In this document: positions 6,682 to 12,011 of the stretch, in pieces
How positions within the stretch are numbered: position 1 is the stretch's first letter
Layout: each line of letters opens with the position of its first letter
Source: Zhenhengia yiwuensis
GTDB taxonomy: Bacteria > Bacillota > Clostridia > Lachnospirales > Cellulosilyticaceae
Length of the DNA stretch: 12,721 bases
Assembly (NCBI RefSeq): GCF_014384995.1
Contig: NZ_JACRSY010000056.1
Span: 1-12,721 of the forward strand
Direction: 5' to 3'
Translations under genes and position numbers: made by a program
The notes under the pieces: generated by a model
Seen by the model: the letters and a program-made list of their open reading frames with translations, nothing else
What the model was told of the DNA's origin: nothing
Database searches by the model: none

Positions 6682-6969
6682 GTGATAAATAGACTTAACT
6701 TTGAAGGATATATAGAGAAGATAATCTTTAGAAATAGTCAGGTAGTAAAGTTTACTGTGGTTAATCAGGTAAAAGGTAAGACTAAAAAGATTACAGCAAC
6801 CTTATTTAATCGCGATGACTTGGTGATGTTATTTAATAGTGTGGATAATTTATTGGGAAGACTTGTAGTAGTAATGGGTGAAATATATGAGCAAAACTAT
6901 AAGGATAAGAAGACCAATGAATGGATTAATACTTATTGTGTGCAAGTAGATAAAATAGTAGAAAGGTAG
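6682..6969 (+). CDS. SSB-like OB-fold protein, small
   Basis: A 95-aa protein with the strand order of a bacterial single-stranded DNA-binding protein: INRLNFEGYIEKI, VVKFTVVNQ, ITATLFNRDDLVMLF, then LLGRLVVVMGEIYEQNYKDK and INTYCVQVDKIVE. These correspond to the SSB blocks for the first strand, the F-T-x-A-V-N-type strand, the cargo-strand aromatic region and the G-x-x-x-x-V-x-G-x-I loop. It is shorter than normal SSB (about 110 aa core plus tail) and lacks the acidic D-D-x-x-P-F tip, which the DUF669-like protein in this module has instead. GTG 6682 follows GGAGAGGAAG. It probably coats ssDNA during phage replication. The fold assignment is by pattern only. Confidence 0.62.
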   Translation: MINRLNFEGYIEKIIFRNSQVVKFTVVNQVKGKTKKITATLFNRDDLVMLFNSVDNLLGRLVVVMGEIYEQNYKDKKTNEWINTYCVQVDKIVER

Positions 6970-7009
6970 CATTCTATCACTTGATTCATTGAAGGAGAGG
7001 AGATTTGGT

Positions 7010-7396
7010 ATGGACATAAAAACACTTGATAGATTGGCAAAGAATAATAGGCCCATAAGACAGAAGATAACACTACAGGAGAGATGCTATTATGTTGCTA
7101 TGAGGGGGTTATATAGCCAATATAAATCAGGAGAGATTGATCTAGCACAGGCTGAGCACGATAAGGAAGTAGTAGAAGATGCTTTGTACCTATGCAAGAG
7201 CAATAAAACCAGCAACAAGCAAGTCATACACTTGAACAAAGAGGCTGTGGTTAATGCAGTCCTATTGGAACTTGGAAGGTATGTTTCTTGTGGTGCAACT
7301 TATCAAGAAAGAGAGAGGGCATATCCAAGGCAGCTATTTGAAACTAGGATTATAAAAATGATAGATGAAGCTTATGGTTTGAAGGTTAGTTGTTAG
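7010..7396 (+). CDS. Phage protein of unknown function, paralogue A
   Basis: A 128-aa protein of unknown function. The first 50 residues align without gaps to the protein at 7883-8197, with 25 identities. The shared core is MD-x-K-x-LDRLAK, YY-x-A-x-RGLY-x-QY and GEIDL. After residue 50 the two diverge completely. This one adds a separate C-terminal segment with HLNKEAVVNAVLLEL and QLFETRIIKMIDEAYGL, predicted helical. ATG 7010 is chosen over TTG 6989 because GGAGAGGAG lies just upstream and because the paralogue starts at the same residue. Short proteins with this LDRLAK/RGLY core are typical just upstream of RinA/sigma-like regulators in Firmicutes phages (from memory of such regions). No function is claimed. 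Confidence 0.7.
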   Translation: MDIKTLDRLAKNNRPIRQKITLQERCYYVAMRGLYSQYKSGEIDLAQAEHDKEVVEDALYLCKSNKTSNKQVIHLNKEAVVNAVLLELGRYVSCGATYQERERAYPRQLFETRIIKMIDEAYGLKVSC

Positions 7397-7432
7397 CTAA
7401 AACCTTTGGGAGAGTAAGGGCGAGGGCGATTC

Positions 7433-7646
7433 TACAAACTACAAACTAACACCAACCGTTTTCAAAGACTTTATTAAATAAATATATAATGCATAAATAA
7501 AAAAATATATATGTTATAAGTTATATATCTTAAGTACTAGTTTATAGTTTGTTAGTTTGTATATAGTACTATAACCTTAGAGTACCAATGGATTGAGGTG
7601 AAAACCAACTGACAAACTAGCCACAAAAAACTAAAATGTTGGTTTG
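7433..7646. repeat. CAAACTA repeats in both orientations around an AT-rich core
   Basis: This is the left half of the gene-free stretch 7397-7882. CAAACTA occurs as an exact tandem pair at 7435-7448. Its complement TAGTTTG occurs at 7545-7551 and 7553-7559, preceded by TAGTTTA (7538-7544). A further CAAACTA lies at 7613-7619. TACAAACTAAC (7440-7450) and GTTAGTTTGTA (7551-7561) form an 11-bp perfect inverted repeat. The region between is a nearly pure A/T tract (about 7466-7530). ACCAAC at 7451-7456 and 7604-7609 recurs inverted as GTTGGT (7638-7643). The layout copies that of 6360-6603 with a different repeat word. It may be a second origin, a regulator-binding array or a folded transcript leader. 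Confidence 0.6.
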
Positions 7647-7699
7647 TGTAGAGGAAGCATTATGTGAAAGTAAGGCTTGATAGGAGTATAAATAGGGTA

Positions 7700-7779
7700 G
7701 TGTGGAAAAAGGTTGATACCCAAAGCTTTCGGAGACTTTAGTCATAGAGAAGGCTAGGTAAAAGACTTTATATCCACAC
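7700..7779 (+). ncRNA. Possible small structured RNA in intergenic stretch
   Basis: GTGTGGA (7700-7706) pairs perfectly with TCCACAC (7773-7779), closing an 80-nt segment. Inside are smaller possible stems, including GACT-TT-AGTC at 7735-7744 and TAAA-AGAC-TTTA near 7759-7770. The span resembles a tRNA in size, but no T-arm, D-arm or anticodon arm fits. I recognise no known riboswitch or ncRNA family. The remaining bases to 7882 show no gene, only the AGGAGAG ribosome site of the next CDS. Confidence 0.2.
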
Positions 7780-7882
7780 AAAATGATTAGCGCCGAAGCA
7801 TTCGTTCTGAGGGGGATTAGTTGCAGAAATTAGTTTTTTAATAAGGTATATATCGCGCGCACCAATAAGTAGGAGAGACAAC

Positions 7883-8197
7883 ATGGATATGAAACAATTA
7901 GATAGATTGGCTAAAGCTGGCGAAGAATTGCCACAAGGATTAGCCTCCTATAAACAGAACTATTATATTGCCTCAAGAGGTTTATACAAGCAATACGAAA
8001 GAGGTGAAATAGATTTAACAAGGGCAAGGAAGGAGAAAGCCGAACTTATAGAAGCTTATAAAGAAGGTGAGTGGGAATGGGAGTATTTTCTGAAGTTGCA
8101 TGAGATTATGGACAAGTTGCAACAGCTCGCCAAAGAAGGTTTTAATAGTGTGATTGAAGTTGAGGTGTTAGAACTGATAGAAGAATTATTAAAGTAA
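7883..8197 (+). CDS. Phage protein of unknown function, paralogue B
   Basis: A 104-aa protein whose N-terminal half matches paralogue A (7010-7396): MDMKQLDRLAK, YYIASRGLYKQY and GEIDLTRA. Its own C-terminal half is acidic and helical (EWEWEYFLKLHEIMDKLQQLAKEG, then IEVEVLELIEELLK) and is unrelated to A's. AGGAGAG at 7871-7877 is 5 bp before ATG 7883, and the same MDxK start in A supports it. It lies directly before the RinA-like regulator gene (22 bp gap), so the two are probably co-transcribed. The pattern of a shared head with different tails suggests duplication followed by tail replacement or divergence. Function is unknown. Confidence 0.72.
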   Translation: MDMKQLDRLAKAGEELPQGLASYKQNYYIASRGLYKQYERGEIDLTRARKEKAELIEAYKEGEWEWEYFLKLHEIMDKLQQLAKEGFNSVIEVEVLELIEELLK

Positions 8198-8219
8198 AAG
8201 ACACCATAGGAGGGACAGC

Positions 8220-8684
8220 GTGAAAGAAAGTGATTATAAAAAGGTAGAAAGCATCTTATATGAAGTACCCAAACTAAAGGCTGAGATAGCTAACCTACAA
8301 ATAGATTTAGAGGAAATACAAGAGATAATAGGCATCAGGGGAGCAAGTCCTAATGAGAAAGCTGGAAGTGCTACGTATGCCTTTAGTAGCAGTATGGAAG
8401 ATGAAGTCATTAATAGAGAGGAAAGACTAGAAGAAAAGGTTCTTCACCTTAAAGAAGCCATAAGACGTAGAGAAAGACAAGTAAGAAAGGTGGAGAATGC
8501 CTTAAAGGTGTTAAATGAAAAGGAATTATTGCTAGTAGAAATGCGTTATTTCAAGCATTACTCCATCAATAGGGTGTGTGAAATACTCGATATTACAACA
8601 CCTACGTTTAATAGGAGAAAGAATGGCGCCTTAAAAGATAAGCTCATTCCACTATTGGTGCTAGGTGATACGAAAATGATATAA
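8220..8684 (+). CDS. RinA/ArpU-like phage late transcription regulator
   Basis: A 154-aa protein ending in a sigma-region-4-like helix-turn-helix: LNEKELLLVEMRYFKHYSIN, then RVCEILDITTPTFNRRKNGAL. The first 95 residues form long charged helices, probably a coiled coil (EERLEEKVLHLKEAIRRRER). Size, domain order and place at the end of the early region, before HNH/terminase genes, fit the RinA/ArpU-type activators that turn on late (packaging and structural) operons in Firmicutes phages. GTG 8220 follows AGGAGGG at 8208-8214. The late promoter it would act on should lie just downstream, where 11-bp repeats and a TTGACT box are found. Here the usual structural targets are missing, so its present role is unclear. 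Confidence 0.72.
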   Translation: MKESDYKKVESILYEVPKLKAEIANLQIDLEEIQEIIGIRGASPNEKAGSATYAFSSSMEDEVINREERLEEKVLHLKEAIRRRERQVRKVENALKVLNEKELLLVEMRYFKHYSINRVCEILDITTPTFNRRKNGALKDKLIPLLVLGDTKMI

Positions 8685-8705
8685 AAATGATACAAAAATG
8701 ATTAG
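8673..8705. repeat. Three tandem 11-bp AAAATGATA repeats
   Basis: The units AAAATGATATA (8673), AAAATGATACA (8684) and AAAATGATTAG (8695) follow each other exactly. They overlap the end and stop codon of the regulator gene, and a related AAATGATAC lies at 8720-8728. The helical phasing and the position before a TTGACT box (8710-8715) suggest activator sites for the regulator just encoded. No -10 box at 16-18 bp was found. Confidence 0.6.
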
Positions 8706-8811
8706 AAAATTGACTTATAAATGATACATCAGAAGTGTTAAGATAATAGTGTCTTAAATTTCATATTTAACTCCACCCTTAAATATTTTTTGTTTTACAT
8801 TCCTTAAGGTG

Positions 8812-8840
8812 CCCTCAGTAGAAATACTGGGGGTATTTTT
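8812..8840 (+). terminator. Intrinsic terminator with GAAA loop
   Basis: CCCTCAGTA (8812-8820) pairs with TACTGGGGG (8825-8833) over 9 bp (one T-G wobble), closing a GAAA tetraloop. TATTTTT follows. It ends the early operon 130 bp after the regulator gene. Confidence 0.9.
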
Positions 8841-8841
8841 A

Positions 8842-8870
8842 TTGAACTTAGTTTTAAATTAAATTAAACT
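8842..8870 (+). promoter_or_regulatory. Possible promoter for 8900-9439
   Basis: TTGAAC (8842-8847) and TAAACT (8865-8870) are separated by exactly 17 bp. Each matches the sigma-A consensus at 4 of 6 positions. They lie between a strong terminator and a gene with its own ribosome site, where a promoter is needed. Confidence 0.4.
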
Positions 8871-8899
8871 ATAGATATAAGGGTGTAAGGGGAGATAGA

Positions 8900-9439
8900 A
8901 TGAAAAAGTACGTTTTAAACATAGGAATTAATATTATATGTTTTCTTGCAGGCATAATGATAACAGCACATTTATACAACAGCAAAATAAAATATGAAGA
9001 AGAGCTTTGTGATATGAAAACTTTAGTTGCATTAGAACAATGTATAGAAGATATTGTCCAGCTAAAGCCAGGTGCAGAATATCAAGGAACACCTGAAGAA
9101 GTTTACTTTGATAAATTACTAGATGCGTATGGTGATCGTGTGGTATATAGCAGAGGACAAAGTATATGGGAAGAAATTTATGTGATAGAAAACTTGAGAA
9201 ATAGTGTGTTAGAACAAAAGCATTTAGACCAATTAAATGGAATACATGAGGCATTGGAAATTTACTGTAGAGAATTCAATAATTATTTATATCCAAGTGA
9301 GTGGGGGAAATGGATAGAGCAGCCTCATCGTGAATGGAATATAGCAGCCCTAAGACAATATATTAAGCCAGATGGATTTGATAAAGATTATACAAGACTA
9401 GAAAAAATTTTTAGTAGCGTTAGTATATTAAAAGAATAA
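8900..9439 (+). CDS. Membrane-anchored protein, unknown function
   Basis: A 179-aa protein with one N-terminal membrane segment (about residues 5-25, VLNIGINIICFLAGIMITAH) followed by a soluble, acidic, mostly helical domain. It contains YPSEWGKWIEQPHREWN and a few Cys but no motif I recognise. It could be a signal-anchored protein facing either side of the membrane. The gene is boxed in by its own terminators (8812-8840 upstream, 9448-9477 downstream) and a possible promoter, so it is an independent unit between the late regulator and the HNH gene. That is typical of a prophage moron expressed in the lysogen. ATG 8900 is supported by GGGGAGA just upstream. Superinfection exclusion or another lysogenic role is only a guess. 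Confidence 0.65.
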   Translation: MKKYVLNIGINIICFLAGIMITAHLYNSKIKYEEELCDMKTLVALEQCIEDIVQLKPGAEYQGTPEEVYFDKLLDAYGDRVVYSRGQSIWEEIYVIENLRNSVLEQKHLDQLNGIHEALEIYCREFNNYLYPSEWGKWIEQPHREWNIAALRQYIKPDGFDKDYTRLEKIFSSVSILKE

Positions 9440-9447
9440 AAATTAAG

Positions 9448-9477
9448 AGGTGCATAATTATATGTGCCTTTTTATTT
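9448..9477 (+). terminator. Intrinsic terminator before HNH gene
   Basis: AGGTGCATA (9448-9456) pairs with TATGTGCCT (9461-9469) over 9 bp including two G-U pairs, with a 4-nt loop. A T-rich run, TTTTATTTT, follows at 9470-9478. It ends the transcript of the 179-aa membrane protein. Confidence 0.65.
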
Positions 9478-9490
9478 TGGAGAAAACACC

Positions 9491-9823
9491 ATGAAGAAAG
9501 TATGCAGTAGATGTGGAAGTATCATTTTACATAAACAAAGGTGTGAGTGTACACCTAAGTATAATAGGAAAGTATCGGATGAAAAGAGACGCTTTTATTC
9601 CTCTTATGCATGGCAGAAGCTTAGAAATAGGAAAGTGAAAGAGCAACCATATTGTGAGAGGTGCTGGAGTAAGTGGAAGTTAATTGTAACGGATAACTTG
9701 CAAGGACATCACATAAAGTCATTTAAGGATTATCCTGAGTTGAGATTGGATGAAGAGAATGTGGCTGTACTCTGCCAGACCTGTAATTTACAGGTCGGAG
9801 GCAGTAGTATTAAGGATTGGTGA
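9491..9823 (+). CDS. HNH endonuclease (phage packaging-associated)
   Basis: A 110-aa HNH nuclease. Paired cysteines Cys5/Cys8 and Cys55/Cys58 precede the HNH core. The core is GHHIKSFKDYPELRLDEENVA (His73-His74), closed by LCQTCN (Cys95, Cys98, Asn99), a metal-bound beta-beta-alpha fold. In cos-type phages this small HNH protein sits directly before the terminase genes and helps terminase cut at cos. ATG 9491 is favoured over GTG 9464 because TTTTGGAG precedes it and the GTG lies inside the terminator stem. No terminase gene follows. Its stop is 4 bp from the convergent mtnN stop. Its last 22 codons (9758-9823) are the parent of five decayed copies further right, and they contain a perfect 19-nt palindrome. 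Confidence 0.87.
   Translation: MKKVCSRCGSIILHKQRCECTPKYNRKVSDEKRRFYSSYAWQKLRNRKVKEQPYCERCWSKWKLIVTDNLQGHHIKSFKDYPELRLDEENVAVLCQTCNLQVGGSSIKDW
9778..9796. repeat. Perfect 19-nt palindrome inside HNH 3' end
   Basis: GACCTGTAATTTACAGGTC has two exact 9-bp arms around a single central base. It encodes TCNLQV of the HNH zinc-binding end. The first decayed tail keeps the palindrome with one arm mismatch (GACTTGTAA and TTACAGGTC); later tails lose it. Confidence 0.9.
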
Positions 9824-9827
9824 TGAG

Positions 9828-10520
9828 TTAATTATTATGTAGCTCTAGTATTTTTAAAGTGATTTTAGCTGATTGTTGGGATGTAATAGCTTCGAATTCT
9901 TCATAGGTGGATTCTGCTGCATCATCAGCAAAATCTGAAATACTTCTGATAACAACAAATGGCACTTGATTAAGATATGCTACATGCCCAATAGCTGCAC
10001 CTTCCATTTCAACGCAATAAGGTGAAAATTCATCCATAATTTTCTCTTTAGCAGATTGAGAAGAAATAAAATTATCACCTGTAGCTATGCGACCTACATA
10101 GTAATTTTGGGTATCAGGAAGAGTTGCTTCACATGCTTTTTTAGATAGTGAAATAAGTTCTTCAGAAGCTTGAAAAGTTTCTTGATGAGGATAACAAGTT
10201 TGCATTTGAATTTTTCTCACATCAAAATAGGTTACATCACTAGATATTACGATATCTTTCAATTTTAATTGATTAAATATTCCTCCAGCTATTCCTGTAT
10301 TAATAATGTAATCTACATTAAAATTAGAAATAAGTAGCTGTGTACAACATGCAGCATTTACTTTACCTATGCTACAAGTAGTTAAAATGACTGGGACATT
10401 ATTAATTGCCCCAACATAGAAGGGAAAACCACAGATTTTTAATTCTTTTTCAAGTATCATATTTTCTAGTAAAAGTTTCATCTCAATAGACATTGCAGAG
10501 ATTATACCAACTCTTTTCAT
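9828..10520 (-). CDS. mtnN: 5'-methylthioadenosine/S-adenosylhomocysteine nucleosidase
   Basis: A complete 230-aa MTA/SAH nucleosidase of normal family length (E. coli Pfs 232 aa). It hydrolyses adenine from methylthioadenosine, S-adenosylhomocysteine and 5'-deoxyadenosine in the cytoplasm, relieving methyltransferase inhibition and feeding AI-2 and methionine salvage. Family blocks are GIISAMSIEM with the acid/base Glu13, IINTGIAGG (73-81), RIATGDNFISS (144-154), VEMEGAAIGHV with substrate-binding Met172 and Glu173, and VIRSISDFADD with catalytic Asp196. All key residues are present. It is the only minus-strand gene here. GGGAGG (complement of 10529-10534) precedes its start and a strong promoter lies at 10551-10579. 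It sits between the HNH gene and the first decayed HNH tail, so it looks like an inserted cargo gene. Confidence 0.93.
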   Translation of the reverse strand: MKRVGIISAMSIEMKLLLENMILEKELKICGFPFYVGAINNVPVILTTCSIGKVNAACCTQLLISNFNVDYIINTGIAGGIFNQLKLKDIVISSDVTYFDVRKIQMQTCYPHQETFQASEELISLSKKACEATLPDTQNYYVGRIATGDNFISSQSAKEKIMDEFSPYCVEMEGAAIGHVAYLNQVPFVVIRSISDFADDAAESTYEEFEAITSQQSAKITLKILELHNN

Positions 10521-10550
10521 GATAAATTCCTCCCAATAGATATTTGTGGA

Positions 10551-10579
10551 ATTATATCATACAAATAAAATAATGTAAA
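10551..10579 (-). promoter_or_regulatory. Sigma-A promoter of mtnN
   Basis: Read on the minus strand: TTTACA (complement of 10574-10579), then exactly 17 bp, then consensus TATAAT (complement of 10551-10556). It starts transcription about 25-30 bp before the mtnN ribosome site. This gives the gene expression independent of the phage operons. Confidence 0.8.
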
Positions 10580-10598
10580 ATATTAAAAATAATACAGT

Positions 10599-10658
10599 GT
10601 ACTTTGTAGGACTTGTAACTTACAGGTCGGGGATAGTAGTAAGGTAGATTGGAAATAG
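10599..10658 (+). pseudogene. Decayed HNH 3' tail, copy R1
   Basis: Twenty codons reading VLCRTCNLQVGDSSKVDWK then TAG match the end of the HNH protein (VLCQTCNLQVGGSSIKDW). The zinc-binding Cys-x-x-Cys-Asn is kept. The frame is intact but has no start or upstream nuclease part. It follows the divergent start side of mtnN and precedes the zinc-ribbon membrane protein gene. Confidence 0.88.
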
Positions 10659-10696
10659 ATGAAATAATTTGAATATTGATATATAATGTTCTTATA
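10659..10696 (+). promoter_or_regulatory. Leader shared with copy R2, possible promoter
   Basis: ATGAAATA, then TATATAATGTTCTTATA (10680-10696), recurs after tail R2 at 11023-11048 with a 12-bp gap difference. A -10-like TATAAT (10682-10687) has ATGAAA 17 bp upstream as a weak -35. The repeat therefore extends past the HNH stop into the next gene's leader. Confidence 0.4.
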
Positions 10697-10712
10697 CAGG
10701 GAGCGTGATTAT

Positions 10713-10979
10713 ATGAATATATTTAGATGGAGAAAAATAGCATTATTTCTATTGTACTTTGGACTAGGTTTTATAGCCTCTGCTTTTATATTTATCTATG
10801 AGTCTAAAGAAAGTGTAGTAATGTCTCAATTCTTTATAGGAATAGGTTTAATGGTAGTATCAGCAGCAATAAGTTTTATATGTTGGAGATGTCCGTACTG
10901 TGGAAAATCTTTTGGAGTTAGGCATGGAAGAATGGAGTCTATTACACATTGCCCATTTTGTGGTGAGAAGCTTAGATAA
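10713..10979 (+). CDS. Small membrane protein with C-terminal zinc ribbon
   Basis: An 88-aa protein with two membrane segments (about residues 9-28 and 40-58). A short C-terminal zinc ribbon follows, made of CPYCGK (Cys60, Cys63) and HCPFCGEKL (Cys80, Cys83). The four cysteines would bind one zinc ion just off the membrane, probably in the cytoplasm. I do not recognise a characterised family. ATG 10713 follows GGGAG at 10699-10703. An earlier in-frame ATG at 10686 is rejected because it overlaps that ribosome site and the shared leader. It sits between tails R1 and R2, with R2 beginning on the base after its stop. It is a cargo gene of the HNH-tail array; a role in membrane-level phage exclusion is only a possibility. 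Confidence 0.7.
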   Translation: MNIFRWRKIALFLLYFGLGFIASAFIFIYESKESVVMSQFFIGIGLMVVSAAISFICWRCPYCGKSFGVRHGRMESITHCPFCGEKLR

Positions 10980-11019
10980 CTTTGTAAAATGGAAAGATAG
11001 TAGTGTGGTAGATTGGTAA
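10980..11019 (+). pseudogene. Decayed HNH 3' tail, copy R2 (internal deletion)
   Basis: CTTTGTA, then after an internal deletion GATAGTAGTGTGGTAGATTGG and TAA. The second part encodes DSSVVDW, the HNH end. It begins on the base after the zinc-ribbon gene's stop. It is shorter than R1 and R3 by roughly 17-20 bases in the Cys-x-x-Cys part. Confidence 0.75.
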
Positions 11020-11022
11020 ATG

Positions 11023-11050
11023 ATGAAATAGTATATACTGTTCTTATAAT
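11023..11050 (+). promoter_or_regulatory. Possible promoter after tail R2
   Basis: ATGAAA (11023-11028), 16 bp, then consensus TATAAT (11045-11050). This is the same leader block as after R1. The -35 box is weak. Confidence 0.35.
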
Positions 11051-11072
11051 TATAAACTAGGGAGGAAATGAA

Positions 11073-11210
11073 ATGAATTTATTTAGGATAATAGATATAT
11101 TTACAACGATTAATGCTGCATCAGACTTAGCATGTGGTATATTAATGGTGTTTGTACTAATAAAGGCCTATGTTGCACTTGATACATATATTAAAAATAA
11201 TAGAAGATAA
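11073..11210 (+). CDS. 45-aa single-pass membrane peptide
   Basis: A 45-codon ORF starting at ATG 11073, 7 bp after a strong GGAGG (11061-11065). It encodes MNLFRIIDIF, then a hydrophobic stretch (about residues 14-36 with CGILMVFVLIKAYVAL) and a basic tail KNNRR. The start MNLFR resembles the MNIFR start of the zinc-ribbon protein, and the two leaders are also related, so the genes may share an ancestral start region. Its stop TAA overlaps the first bases of tail R3 (GATAATGTGG), so the end of the peptide appears to have been set by the junction. It is small but has a convincing ribosome site and hydrophobic pattern. Function is unknown. Confidence 0.55.
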   Translation: MNLFRIIDIFTTINAASDLACGILMVFVLIKAYVALDTYIKNNRR

Positions 11211-11274
11211 TGTGGTAGTGCTTTGTAGGACTTGTAACTTGCAGATAGGAGATAGTAATGTGGTGGATTGGTAA
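11209..11274 (+). pseudogene. Decayed HNH 3' tail, copy R3 (full 22-codon tail)
   Basis: Sixty-six bases in an intact frame encode NVVVLCRTCNLQIGDSNVVDW then TAA. This is exactly the same length as the matching HNH end (9758-9823, NVAVLCQTCNLQVGGSSIKDW). Its first bases double as the stop of the 45-aa peptide gene. Confidence 0.9.
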
Positions 11275-11316
11275 ATTAGAATTTGATTAACTGAAATCAA
11301 AAAGGGAGGTAGCATT

Positions 11317-11805
11317 TTGAATAGTAGAAAGAATAATTTATGGAAAGTTCCTCTATATTGCATGATTGCAGGTATAGTGTCTTTTTACTTGATCGTTTAT
11401 GTGTTTGGACATCTTACAATAGTGACACTTCCAGATGGCACAATCACAAGTGATAATACACGAATGCTGATAGTATATGGAGGAGTTTTTGTAGCTACTG
11501 TTTTGTTAGGTGGAATGTTCTTTTTGCGTAAAATGACGAGAAAAGAAATATTTTTTTCAGCTACCATTATTGTTGTCTTTCAGATGATAATAAGCTTAAT
11601 ACAAAGGATATTAGGTGGAACAACTGGACCATTAGGTGTTACTTTTATGTACCTATCAAGAATTTATGAATGGTGTGGAGGTATCTCCCAACTTATATTA
11701 ATAATGACAGGAAATCTTTGGTTGGGAGTCTTCATTCAAAATCTAATGCCATATTTATTTATTGCATTTGGGCAAAGAAGTATAGATAACAATGTTACGA
11801 ACTAA
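11317..11805 (+). CDS. 162-aa multi-pass membrane protein, unknown
   Basis: A 162-aa protein with four predicted membrane segments: about residues 12-32 (LYCMIAGIVSFYLIVYVF), 51-71, 79-97, and a long hydrophobic region 122-152. A polar extracellular-style loop (LPDGTITSDNTRM) lies between the first two. The N-terminus is basic (NSRKNN), which predicts it stays in the cytoplasm. No family or catalytic motif is recognised. The start is TTG 11317, fixed by GGGAGG at 11304-11309. Just upstream, TTTGATT and AATCAAA (11282-11302) form a 7-bp inverted repeat in the leader. It lies between tails R3 and R4 of the array. Prophage superinfection-exclusion proteins are often small multi-pass proteins like this, but nothing here proves that role. 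Confidence 0.7.
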   Translation: MNSRKNNLWKVPLYCMIAGIVSFYLIVYVFGHLTIVTLPDGTITSDNTRMLIVYGGVFVATVLLGGMFFLRKMTRKEIFFSATIIVVFQMIISLIQRILGGTTGPLGVTFMYLSRIYEWCGGISQLILIMTGNLWLGVFIQNLMPYLFIAFGQRSIDNNVTN

Positions 11806-11852
11806 TTTGTAAATTTCAGTGTATCTATTAGCTGAAAATTATTTAGTTGGAT

Positions 11853-11919
11853 AATGTGGTAGTGCTTTGTAGGACTTGAAAATTTGCAGGTGGGAGATAG
11901 TAGTGTGGTGGACTGGTAA
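11853..11919 (+). pseudogene. Decayed HNH 3' tail, copy R4 (frameshifted)
   Basis: Starts NVVVLCRT, then a one-base gain turns the second Cys codon into TGA. The shifted frame continues LQVGDSSVVDW then TAA. At 67 bases it is one longer than the intact 66-base tail. TTGGAT just upstream may be a further HNH remnant (LD before NV). Confidence 0.88.
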
Positions 11920-12011
11920 AAGGCTTAGTTTGAATTTAATATACAATTGATTACCTAAATGATATAATAATTTCAATATTATAAATTTATATTATTAGGG
12001 AGGAGAAGTCG

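Noticed and set aside
7700..7779. tRNA gene
   Set aside because: Length and the 7-bp end stem fit, but there is no T-arm next to the 3' stem, no GTTC-type loop and no anticodon arm.
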